Origin: Sarocladium kiliense
Taxonomy: Eukaryota; Ascomycota; Sordariomycetes; Hypocreales; Sarocladiaceae
NCBI GenBank assembly: GCA_030734395.1
Contig: JAUZTG010000041.1
Location: forward strand, 806,001-870,000
Length of the DNA stretch: 64,000 nucleotides
Reading direction: 5' to 3'
The notes under the pieces were generated by a model. The model worked only from the letters and a program-made list of their open reading frames with translations, made no database searches and was not told where the DNA came from. The position numbers and the translations under genes were made by a program. Below are positions 1 to 10,482 of the stretch, one piece after another; the first letter of the stretch is position 1, and every line of letters starts with the position of its first letter.

Positions 1-818
1 ACGTGCTCAGAGCCAGACGACTGCCTCTCTCTCACCTGTGCAGAGAGCAAAATGAAGACCTGCAACGAAGGCAAATGCGCATGTACCGAAAAGCCTAAAC
101 CTGGCGTCTGTCGCACCTATATCGTTGAAAATGGCGACAACGACAAGGGATTCCAGGCAGACTTCAAGATCCACGATGGCGAGGATAATTTGCTTGGTGA
201 GGCAAGCATTAAAGAGGACCTTTCGGTAAGTTGGAAGTCTCACTACCTCTCTACTATTCTACCTCTTATCCTACCTGCTATCCTACCTGCTATCCTACCT
301 GCTATCCTACCTGCTATCCTACTTACTATCCTTCTCCCTATTTTACCTACTATTTCACATGCTATTTTACTGGCTATTTGACTTCCTATGCTCCTACTAT
401 CTCAATCAGCAAGATATACTACTTCCTCACACCATACTGATATTTCTGTTCCTAGTGGGGAAACAAGGTTCTTGTCGCCTCTAAACTGCCTTACAAAGTC
501 GAGCACGAGTTTCTGGAAGAATGGCTCGGAGAGAAGTCGAAGCGCGATAGGCCGGAGCGATATGGCACAAGTCCGGTCAGGTATCAGACATACAGCATTC
601 GCATCAAAGCTGGCGACCAAGTCTGGGACACGGAAATGCAAGATGAGGAGAAGAAGAGGGTACCGAGGTGTGATGTTGGGAAGTGGATCACCACAGATGC
701 GTGGCTTACAGCACCGTTCGCAAGAGATGTGCGTGAAGGACAGCCCCTTTTCCCAGATGACCTTGGTTTTACTAATTATGAACAGACAAGAGAGATAAAC
801 TGCTATTGGAACTGCTAG
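1..818 (+). CDS. 5'-truncated cysteine-rich protein, function unknown
   Basis: The gene enters from the left edge. Exon 1 is 1-225, the intron is 226-455 (GTAAGT donor, TTCCTAG acceptor, phase 0) and exon 2 is 456-818 with stop TAG. The 195 visible residues begin in frame at base 1. There are six cysteines in the first 27 residues, in a CxxxxxxC / CNEGKCACT arrangement typical of disulfide-rich secreted domains. Next comes a charged region with an IxIKAGDQVWD-like stretch, then a C-terminus ending NCYWNC. The true start and any signal peptide lie outside the window; an ATG at 52 is in frame but falls inside the cysteine cluster, so it is unlikely to be the start. I do not recognise the family. 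An extracellular location is inferred from cysteine content only. The intron carries a 12-bp tandem repeat, listed separately. Confidence 0.6.
254..340 (+). repeat. 12-bp intronic minisatellite
   Basis: About five near-perfect copies of CTATCCTACCTG lie at roughly 257-330, flanked by decaying copies (CTACTTACTATC and similar) out to about 400. The array sits wholly inside the intron of the first gene, in its pyrimidine-rich strand. The unit length is a multiple of three and no copy contains a stop in two frames, which creates a false open frame through the intron. Confidence 0.85.
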
Positions 819-1217
819 GGTCAAGTGGTGCAGTGGATGTAATCGCCGGGTCGAGCTGGTCTCCTCGCCGAAGGTTCTGTTCTTTGAGGATTCAACTTCA
901 GGTTTGGGCTCTGCTGATGCTTTTAATACCATCAGTATCCTTAGTAGTAAGAGGACATAATATATTAATCATCATCAAAGTCAAGATTGTTCAACTGCAT
1001 CGGCTCTGGTGCCGTTCGAACACATCTGTGTCCCACCTCCCTTCTGCGCGAGGAATCGTCATGGAGAATTAAACCATCTCTTTGAGTATCCTTGGATCAT
1101 CAGAACAGAGTGCCTGCCGTGGCGGCCATTTCTTACTACTAAACTACCAGAAGCTTTCACCATTGGACCTGACGCACATCGTACAGCCACTTCCAACAAG
1201 AAACTTGGTACGACCTG
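819..1217. other. intergenic, convergent 3' ends
   Basis: Space between two converging genes. I see no open frame with coding character and no repeat; it should hold both 3' UTRs. Confidence 0.6.
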
Positions 1218-3202
1218 CTAGTTTCCACTACTTGCCGAAGTGACTTCAGTCTGGTGTTGGTTCGTCTTTTGGGTCTTGATGTTGTTCTGAGTCGACGGCA
1301 CCCGTGACTCCGACGAGATAATAGTAACGACGGTGCCATCCCTTGCTTTCCTCCTCCGTGACCACCTGCGAGAGGGGATTAGTGGGCTGGACTCTGTGAA
1401 GGCTTTGGGACTACAGTTCAGATGAAAGACGTACCACCACAAAGCTGCAAGAATTCCCACCAAGGCCGGAACACCGAGTCCTACGCTCAGGCCAATGATG
1501 AGCCCAAGGTCAGGCTCCTTGGAACTACCCCCTTCAGCGCTATTGTCCCCATCCCGCCCGTCGTCTGTGTCAGACGAGCCTGTCGCTTTCGGAGGAGGCG
1601 GTATGTAAGATTTGGGAGCACCTGAAGATGCCTGCAAAGAGCCGGCGCCTTCACCAAAGTCGACGGTTTGAACAATGCTAGGCCTCGGTGTTTCAGTGGC
1701 GATGTATTCCCGGACTAATTGAAGCGAGGCTGGGCAGTTGAGTAATCCAGATGAAGCGCACTGTGTGGCAGTTTTTGTGACTTCCACGAAAGACTCTTCT
1801 TGGGAATTTTCCTCATCTGAGTCCTGGCGGGCTTGTAGCCTCGGAGTTGGCGTTAAGCTAGGCGGGCCATCAACGCAGACGTCAGCCAAGGTTGTGTAAT
1901 AGATCGGAACGGTAGTTTCAGGAGATGGTCCCCAGATGTGACCGTTGAGCGCAACAGTGGCACCAGCTGCAGCACCGAGACCAAATTGATAGGCATGTTG
2001 TGCGCGAAGACCACATCTGATCTCCTCCTCATCATCGCCAGCTTCTTCGTCACTGTGGTCAGAAGCAGCAGTGACGTTGGTAATGAACTCGGCAACATTG
2101 GCAAAGACTTTGGTCTCAACGCCCATAGAAGCATCAAGGGTATCAATGCCAGGGCTGAGCCCAGCACCAACTCCGGCGTGGAGACCAAGTTGCAGAATCG
2201 ACGTGAAGACTGCACCGCTGCTCTCGATCTTCACGGGCAGGAATTCGAACTGTCCACCGTTGCTGTCATTACATCAGTCAAACTCGTCGGCATCATTATA
2301 TAGAACAAAGAACACTTACAACGCGAGATTTGAGACTTTCTTGGAGAACAGGGCAATATCGATCATAATCCCGTCGTCCAGCTTGATGTGGAAGCCATTA
2401 GCAATCTGGATCTCACTCTCGACGCTGAGAATAAGATCAATCGAGAAGACGAGGCCGATGGTGCCGATGCCCTGGATGGCGCCACCCAAGGGAGTCAGGG
2501 ATGAGTATAGGTTCAGCGTGTACGTGACGCCGCTGGAAAGCGTCGTAGTCATGTCCATGAAGATCTCCAGCCCATCGAGCTCGAGCTTGAGCTCCACGTC
2601 CGGGAAACTGTCAATGTCCACATTGAAGTCAATATCTGGTGGGGGGATATCATCAAAGTCAAAGTCTAGCTCCAGAAGGCCGTCTGTGATCTCAGACGAC
2701 ACATTCTGGACGTAGGTTTTGATGCTGTCCAATGTGTTGTCGATGCTGGCTTCTACCTGGTTCAGGACTTGGCTGGTGTTGAATGATTTATCGATGTTGA
2801 GAGCGATGCTGGCTTGTCCCTTGATATAACAGGTGTTGCAAGACACTTCGATGCCGACAGATGTCTCCGTTGAGCTGCCGTCTCTTCTCTGTTCTCGTGA
2901 ATGCGCTCTGAGGGGCACGTGGTTGTTAGATATGAGGTTCGATGGGCAATTACGGGATTGACTTACAATTGGAACAGAACTGAGTCGTCGAAGCTTTTCC
3001 CGAGATCCACAGATGCTCTATGATCGGAGCCTTCGTCTTGGGCAGCTCGGATGGCATTGACAAGGTGGTGTCGGGTGTTGAGGATGTTTGCAGGAAGGAC
3101 GTCAGGGGTGCTCTCCGATAATACCGCACGGGCAGAAGCTCCATTGCAAGTAATGCTGCACAATACGAGGGTCAGAAACCGCAGATGGGGATAAGAAATC
3201 AT
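1218..3202 (-). CDS. secreted/single-pass membrane protein, DUF7223-like
   Basis: Three exons on the minus strand: 3202-2967, 2907-2320 and 2262-1218. They are joined by GTAAGT introns of 59 and 57 bp and give 622 aa. The start at 3202 gives a signal peptide (MISYPHLRFLTLVLC..., cleavage near ASA); an in-frame ATG at 3220 adds six residues and cannot be excluded. The ectodomain is acidic and rich in beta-type D/I/L alternation (residues about 100-330). A low-complexity Pro/Ser/Asp stretch follows, then one membrane helix (about residues 528-554, GLIIGLSVGLGV...) and a basic cytoplasmic tail beginning SRRWSRRRKAR. This layout and the CNTC start of the ectodomain resemble fungal surface proteins carrying DUF7223; that assignment is from memory of the family and is tentative. 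A plasma-membrane or wall-facing role is inferred. Confidence 0.75.
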
Positions 3203-4284
3203 GATTGATAGCAGAAACACTCTACAAATCGCATGTCACAACACGCGAAACGTGAGCGGTCTGTGTATTGTAGACTATTTGGGCTCTCTAGATGACTCGC
3301 GACCTTCTTCTTGTACGAAATCGAAGAAATGGAACTTCCGAAAGCTGGTTGAGGGGAAGAAGGCTGATACCAGCCAGGAGTGTCCTGGAACCAACAGCAC
3401 GAACAAAATCGGGATAGTGTATGCTGTTGGTCCAGGGTGTTTAAGTCTATTGTAACGCTGGACCCTAGCTGTGCCGCATTTATCAGTCGACGATCTAGGG
3501 TTCCGAGGGGACGCGGCAGCCTCGTAGGAATACTAGCTGCAGGAAAAACGGGGTTAGCCGTATCAGCTGGCCCTTGTGGTGCTAGGGAACCACACTCAAG
3601 GGTTCAGCTTTGTGTTGTAAGCGCGCCCTAGGAGGGAGGCCTTGCATACACAAACAGCCGTCTGAGACTCGCAGATGCGGCCAAGGGCCGCTGCAATGAA
3701 GTGGAGCGAGGTGGTCGTCGGGCATTCCGAGTTGTGAGATAAGTGTCAATGATCCTGAAACCCTCGGCTATGTGGACAAGGCAGACAATTCCTTTCCAGG
3801 GAGGAATTCTTTTGGGCCATGACTGAGTTTGCAGTAGGAGTAGATTGGTGATCTTCGTCAACAGCGGATCGGTAAAGCTCCTAGAGCCAAGGCCATGAGG
3901 TGGGGAAGCTAAATGCTAGAAAGACTGTATCGAACGCTTAGGTGCCTGAATGCTTTGGTACGGTCTTGGAACTAACTGCAGGACGGAAGCTCCCGCACTT
4001 GGTCAACACATGGTGGCCCAGCCAGTTGTGACCGAACAGACTCCAATTTCATGAGCACATCTGTCGAACCCAGCTGGCTTAGAGGGACAGCCCATTTTCT
4101 ACTGCTGATGGGCTAGATTCCTGTGAACTACCCCCCCCATAAAGCCTCTCGATGGCTCCAGATGCCGGGAGCCAAGTCGACTGATTCTTCAGAGCTGTTC
4201 AAGCTGTTCAAGCCAAACGCGGTCATCATGTCGTGCCATCGTGGTCGATGTGAAGTTCCTTTCCTGAGGCTGCTGTTTCCACCA
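3203..4284. other. intergenic, promoter of the membrane protein
   Basis: Upstream region of the minus-strand membrane-protein gene and downstream region of the kinase-DnaJ gene. Only short open frames without splice-consistent partners are present. No TATA box, repeat or RNA gene was recognised. Confidence 0.6.
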
Positions 4285-7200
4285 TTAGGATTTCGACCTA
4301 TTCTTCTCCATAATAGTCTCGACAAGAAGCTGTTCGAAGACGAGGGGATCTCCTTCTTCCTCAGAAGTCCGAGCAGACTAGAGTCACAAATATTAGCGGG
4401 CGACTTCATCCAAAGCGCATGTTACAGTGATGGAACACATACCGCGATGCATATGTCGCCAATGAGAACCAGCGCCTGGGCCCGCTCCAGCCTTTTACTC
4501 AAGGGTGCCTTCTTATCGTGTAGGACGTCATCACAAACATCTCGCAGCACTGCTTGTATCTCGAACCTACTCCCTCTCCATGTCGTTGTCAACATCTTAC
4601 TTGCAACTTGGCGTTCAATTTCATCGCGCTTTTCGTCTGTCCATTCGTCGCCACCCGCCTGTTCCATACGGTCTGCATTTTCCATACTTTGTTGCGCATC
4701 AATAGCACTGCCTATAGTGTTCCAAGTGTCCTTGACCTGGGCGCTCTTCTCCCGCAAACGGGTGAGATAGTTGCCTACGCCGAGGAACTTTTGACCTCGG
4801 AGGAGAGATGAGGCTTTGGAGATGTAGATTTGGCCGATGGCTTGGAGGATATGAATGCCGAATAACTCCATCTTCAAGTTCTCAACCTCTAGTTGGATGC
4901 CTTCCTGGAATGCTCGGGTATCGTCTGGCCCTTTGCTTGTTTCCGTCCAGGCGCTAATACGATGGATCAGTTTTCGACTGAGTGTCTCAACGCGCTCTGA
5001 ACGTGTACGGGTGCATTCCCTCTCGTACGCGGCGAGTTGCTCCTTTTGGTCCCTGTTGAGTCCGCCTTTGCTTTTCTGCTTCTTCTTCCGACCCTCGTCA
5101 GCTAGACTAGCCCCTTCCCTGGCGTCTGGCGTTTCAATCTCGATTTTAGCCATCATGTCTTTCATAAGACTAATCTCGCCGATCCAGTCGCTAAAGGCCT
5201 CGCCGCTGAAGACACAAGCCAGGAATTGAGCCGGTTCCGAAACTTCTTGGTGGGGATTCGAAAAGTCTTTGCCATACTTGTCGTACCTGGACCGCAGGTC
5301 ATCATCTGAGAGGATTCTATAGGCTTCAGCGATAGCCTGAAACCTCTTGATGGCCGTCATACTATTGCCGTTCTTGTCTAGGATCTTGTTAGCCGCATCG
5401 ATGATGTATCATATTACTTGGTGTATGGCCATGCGTACCCGGGTGGTAAATGATAGCGAGCTTGCGATATGCCCTCTTTATCTCTAGTGCCGTCGCATTA
5501 GACCCTACCCCGAGCGCATCGTAGTATTCCGAGTCGATAACCCTAGCTGATGGCCGAAGTCTGCTAGTATTTCCCTGATATTCTGTATATTTCACTCTCT
5601 CGGACTTCGTCGGGCGGCGTTGCAGCTGACTGTGATCCACCGCTGTAGAGGGGCCACGGGGTAACGGAGGGATAGTTGTGTATATTCTGCTCTCTATGCT
5701 CTTCAGCCCTATCTGGGCATCGCTATTGCCATGCTGATGAGCTGGCTTGGGAGACACTGATGGTGCCTCTGTGCTCGAGACTGGCTCAAAGGGGTTAGTA
5801 ACCTCCCTTGATAGCATTGAATACATCTGGCCTGCTCTGGATGGGAAAATATCGCTTTTGTTGGTGACATTTTCGTAGCTAATATCTGGTTGCAGCTGTG
5901 CGTAGCCCGGGTCATCAGAGGAGACAGGGGCATCAAGGTCGGGTACTAGCTCAGGGCGAAGGACCTGATGTTCTGAAGTGTAACCACTTTCATAGGGCTT
6001 AGAGAGAGTTCTGAAGGGAAGTGCGGGTGGCGACGATGAGAGGTGTAGGTCAGGTAGAAGTGCAGTGTCTGAGGAAGATTGTAGCGTGTCCTGAGCTCTA
6101 TCTACCTTGATTCCAGCTGAAGAGTCAAAACGAGGAAGGGCGGCTTGCGCTGGGGGTGGATTATCGGAATCAGATGGTAGAGTGACCGTCGTCCATGCGG
6201 CAGAAGCCTCGAAAGGCGCCTCCTCAGGCTCTGGTGATGGGGGGAGCTGATCCAAGTCAAGGACCGGCAGCTGAGAGTCATCTTCTGGCTCTGGAGTGTG
6301 CAGCCAAGGATAGGTGAGGGCTTGAGGCGCATCAGGCCGATCACTTGGGGCCGGCGCCATAACAGCGCGGAGGAAGTCGATTGTTTCGTCGCTGCTGCCG
6401 AGGTCGACCAGAGCTTCTTTAGGGAACGCGAAACTGTCCCTTGAGTACTGGAAGAGTTCAGAGAATCCACTAAAGACCGGCTTGTTGGTCAAAAGTTGGT
6501 AAGCTGTCTCGCCCACACACCACATATCGGCCGAGAAGTGGTTGCACTTGCGGGCATCGTTGCTGAGCATCTCAGGCGGCAAGAAGCCGATGGTGCCTTT
6601 GACTGTTGTTGATTCGATATTCTCGGACCGTTTTGTAAGGCCAAAGTCGCCGAGCTTGACCAGCCACTCATCTGGGGGACGCCTGGCGACTAGGATGTTC
6701 TGCGGAGGTCAGTACGGGTCATAAGTGCGTCGCGCAGATCAGGGGCCTGTCTCGAGACATACTGCGGGCTTGATGTCACGATGGGCAAACTTCTCCTCGT
6801 GCATGTATGCCAATGCCCTGAGCACCTGGGTTGTGATAGTCTTGACTTCAGGCTCAGGTAGCTGGCCATGAGAATCCATGTAATGCCGTAAATCACCGCA
6901 GGGGCAATACTCCATGGCGATGAAGAGCGCATCAGGGCCCTGGTACCAGCCGTGGGACTTGACAAAGTAGTCGGCGTATATTGGCTGGGAGAACTTGGCG
7001 ATAGCCTCAAGCTCGCGCTGGTAGCTGGCAAGGGTGTCGCTGGGCTTGCTGCAGCGAATCTGCTTGACAGCGCGGATGCTGCCCTCGAGCGGCTTGCCAT
7101 CCTTGGTAATCTCCTGCTCGAGCCAGACGAGGCCGTAGCCGCCGTGACCAAGGATTCGGCGGCGGTGCCATATCTCACGACGGGAATGATGCCAACGCCG

Positions 7201-7287
7201 GGTGTGAATGGTCAGCTTCTCGGTGGGGAAGCTGACGGGCAGCTCGGTGTCGCGGACCAGCTCGGGTAGGAAATCGCGGCCCGACAT
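4285..7287 (-). CDS. protein kinase fused to DnaJ and DnaJ-X domains
   Basis: Four exons: 7287-6763, 6699-5439, 5377-4443, 4377-4285; 937 aa. Residues about 45-280 form a Ser/Thr kinase with Gly-loop GHGGYG, AVK lysine, HRDIKP, DFG and PPEM, so all catalytic motifs are present. A Ser/Pro-rich linker of about 280 residues follows. Residues about 565-630 are a J domain; its HPD motif is restored exactly by splicing (CCG G / AC AAG AAC). The remaining about 270 residues resemble the DnaJ-X region of fungal Caj1/Djp1-type co-chaperones, including a long charged helix and a C-terminal FEQL segment contributed by the last exon. J domains stimulate Hsp70 ATPase. Exon 2 alone runs from DFG to the J domain with no intron, so the fusion is not a splicing artefact. 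Without the last intron the frame would stop a little after ICIA, at 4422. Confidence 0.85.
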
Positions 7288-8299
7288 GGCATACCATCGG
7301 GGTGGTTGACTGGTTCGCTTTCAATGCTTCGTGCACGGTTGGTCTCGCTGGGCGCTCAGCGTTGCCCTGACCATGAGAAGGTGCTTGTGCGGTAGAGAAG
7401 AGGCTTGGGCCCGTCACGCAGGGTGTCAGGCCGAAATTGCTGGATGAGGACGATGAGGCTGAGGCGGGGAGGGATGCGCTTTGCGTCTCTGGCGAGCGAG
7501 TGAGGCGGCACGTGCGGCTGTAGGTACGACAGTCCAGACTGCATCTGCAGCTGCAGGTATAGCTGTAGGTGGTACGATTTCCCCGAAGATACAAAAATAC
7601 ATATATGCAGAGATTGATGGAAAGATGGATAGATAGAGACACAGAGCTCGACACCAACGGACAGGCCAGCTGTAAGTCTGGGATTTAGATGCAATGAATC
7701 CAAGAAATGATCTATTACCAATGCCCTGGGCTGCGCAAGGGTGTATTCCTTTGACATTCGGCGTCCGAGTTGCTGAATCGGTCACTTCGCATTTCAGATA
7801 CTGCACAAGCCGGCCTTGGTGAATTGTTTAGGATCAGCAACTCTGGCTAGGATCTGGGCTTCGCATTGATTCTACTCCTGAGAGCCCGGCACCAGTATTG
7901 CTAGATACCAGACAGCGAGGCGCCAATAGGTTTGATCGCTCTGCTGGACGCTGCAGCCTCAATTTCTGAGCAACTGCCATATTCTCGTTAACGGGTAATG
8001 CCGCTATCGAAGTTCAGTCATCGGACCATGTGGCGCGACAAACGAGAGGACAACCCCAGTATTTGAGCCTTCAACACCCAACTGTAATAATGCACAATTT
8101 GCTACAGCCGCTGTAGAGATACATGCAGCAACTACAACTTCGTAAATACAATCACGTGATGATCTGTAGCCACTCAGGAGACGTGACGACTTCACCCCGG
8201 CAAGCGATTGGGTAGAAAGCTGCTGCTGCAGAGCCTCATGGTACAAACACACCCAACAGCAACCGGGACCTCCTTGACACGATCTTACATCTTCCGATT
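7288..8299. other. divergent promoter region
   Basis: Shared upstream region of the minus-strand kinase-DnaJ gene and the plus-strand HET gene. It contains CTGCAG/CAGCTG-rich short runs near 7540-7575 and several overlapping minus-strand open frames that lack coding character. No TATA box stands out. Confidence 0.55.
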
Positions 8300-10469
8300 A
8301 TGCTAAACGCCGGCCCTATCGTCAAAATTGCCAAGCCACACATCCTCTGTGCTCGATGCGAATCCTTCTGGAAACTTGCAGCACGTGTTACAACTGCCAT
8401 AGACGAGCTTCTCGGCGGCGGCGATAACGTCCCGTCGATGCCTCAGCATCTTCTACTTGCGTCTCATCGATCTCTTGTACAGGCTTCTGCTGCATCAGGC
8501 TGTCATTTCTGCTCAATTATCGTTGGTTGTGTTGCAGGATGCACAGGCGATCATCGTGATCGACAGTTTGTTGACGAGGAAGACGGCCCTATATACATCT
8601 CCATCGCGTTGCTGGACCCAGACTCAGGTTCATTTCTGCTAACCTTGTTTCCGTGTGGCGAGTCGAAAATCCTAAGCCATGACCAAATACTGAGTGAACA
8701 TCCACTGCAGCTACATCTGCGCAGAGGTAACGTCCTGCATTAAACCATCGGCATACTCAAGGCTGACTTTGCGCCAGAGCACCCTGAGAGCGAGCAAAAC
8801 TCAAGGTCAGAAGAATCCTTGTCAAGGCTACATGAAATGACATTCTCGGATGCAACTGCCAATTTCATCAAAACCTGGATTATCAATTGTCGACGCAACC
8901 ATCCGCTGTGTGGAGAAGACCTTCTGCCCCTTTTATTTGGCACCACAGAACTACGGGCACGCCCAAGGCGCTTGCTGGATCTACAAGCCTTCCAGGATCT
9001 TGGCAGAATCCGGCTGGTAGAGGCAGAAGATGGGCTCGACTTGGAGTATTGTGCCTTGAGCTATAGTTGGGGCTTTAGTAAGCCCTATGTCATGAAGTCC
9101 TCTAACTTGGCAGACTTCCAAACCGCGATCTATGTGAAAGAGCTACCGAAGCTGCTTCAAGGGGCTGTTGAGGTGGCGAGAGGCCTCCGTTATCGATATC
9201 TGTGGATTGATGCTCTTTGCATTATGCAGGATGGGGATGTCTCGCCCGAGGCCTCGGTCGACTGGGTCGATCAAGCCGGCAAGATGGACGATATTTTTGG
9301 GAGTGCTGCAGTCACTATCGCGGCATCCGAGTGCTTCGACGGCAACGCAAGCCTCATCGTGCCTCGAAATCCTCTAAGTCAACTGACTTGCCGCCTGGAC
9401 CTGGGCACAGGAGCTCGGTACGATGTAGTTCCATCCTGCACCCCCCACTGTCTCCATCATCCCTTCGACAAGGCACGTTATCACCTCGACTCCAGAGCTT
9501 GGGTGTTTCAAGAAAGAATCCTGTCCGCCCGCACAGTTCACTTGACTCGCAATTTCGTTCACCTCGAATGCAGAACCGAACTTTGTTGCGGAGCTATGGA
9601 TGGGCCATCACAGTGGCGTTGTTGCGAAGGCAGATTATCAAGTCCTGTTTTCCATTCTGGGCCCCAATGGGCTAGATGAATATGCCTATGGGGCATTTCT
9701 CTCCTTTTGGCATGAGCTCGTCAGGAGGTTCTCCCCGATGAACTTGAGCCGCAAAGCGTACCGCCTGGTAGCCCTGGCAGGGCTGGCGAAACAGGTTCAA
9801 GCGAAGTCAAAGCTCACTTGGTCGTTCGGCTTGTGGCGAGAATGTCTACTGCACGAGATGTTATGGTATGTGAGAGGCGGAAAGGGCACATCATGTCGTG
9901 AACGGGCGCCTACTTGGTCTTGGGCCAGCATCGAAGTAGAGGGACCTCAGATCATGCACGAACCCGGCTCACAGGTTACACTATTGGCTCATGTCACCGC
10001 TCTACCGGAACCAACAGACTTCGTCAAACAACCCGATGCGCTGATTGGTCAGCCAAAGTACGGCGTCAAGATTGCAGGCCATCTCAGGGCTGGGGCACCA
10101 GATCGGTCTAAATACCAAGCCTTGGTCGGTTTGAGCGAGGAGAGTAAACTTAATCTTCAACGAAACTGTCGTGGAATGCCAGACGCCAACAAGCAATGCC
10201 CGTTTCATCCGGATACCGACCTTCCAGACAGTATCGAACTGTACAGCCTATTAGTTGCACATGTTTCGGGCACGCAGCAGCTGAGGGGCAGGTCTCAAAC
10301 TTGGGAGACGTATACCGGCATCGTCTTAACTCCTGTTCAGGGTACCAGTAGCCGATACAGACGTGTTGGGTACTTTCACATAGATACAAGTCACGAAGCG
10401 GCAGACGACGATGCACGACTGCCCTGGTCATTTGGGGATTCAAGTAGAGATGAGGTGCAGATAGTCTAA
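8300..10469 (+). CDS. heterokaryon-incompatibility (HET) domain protein
   Basis: Model: exon 1 8300-8726, intron of 51 bp, exon 2 8778-9584, putative intron 9585-9633, exon 3 9634-10469; 689 aa. The N-terminus has a CARCESFW cysteine pair and an SGCHFC motif usual for long HET proteins. The HET domain begins near residue 230 with YCALSYSWG, followed by LWIDALCIMQ, then DDIFGSAAVTIAAS and WVFQERILSARTVHLT. The C-terminal half carries FWHELVRRFS and RAPTWSWAS blocks typical of the family. HET proteins mediate vegetative (nonself) incompatibility and trigger cell death when activated. Exons 2 and 3 are in different frames; the only bridge I find is a 49-bp intron with a poor GTTGCG donor, so a real frameshift is possible. 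It converges on the Clr5 gene with 13 bp between stops. Confidence 0.8.
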
Positions 10470-10482
10470 CATTGATCGAGTG

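Noticed and set aside
402..932. 176-codon minus-strand open frame
   Set aside because: It lies antisense to the second exon of the truncated gene, whose plus-strand frame is splice-supported and has coding character.
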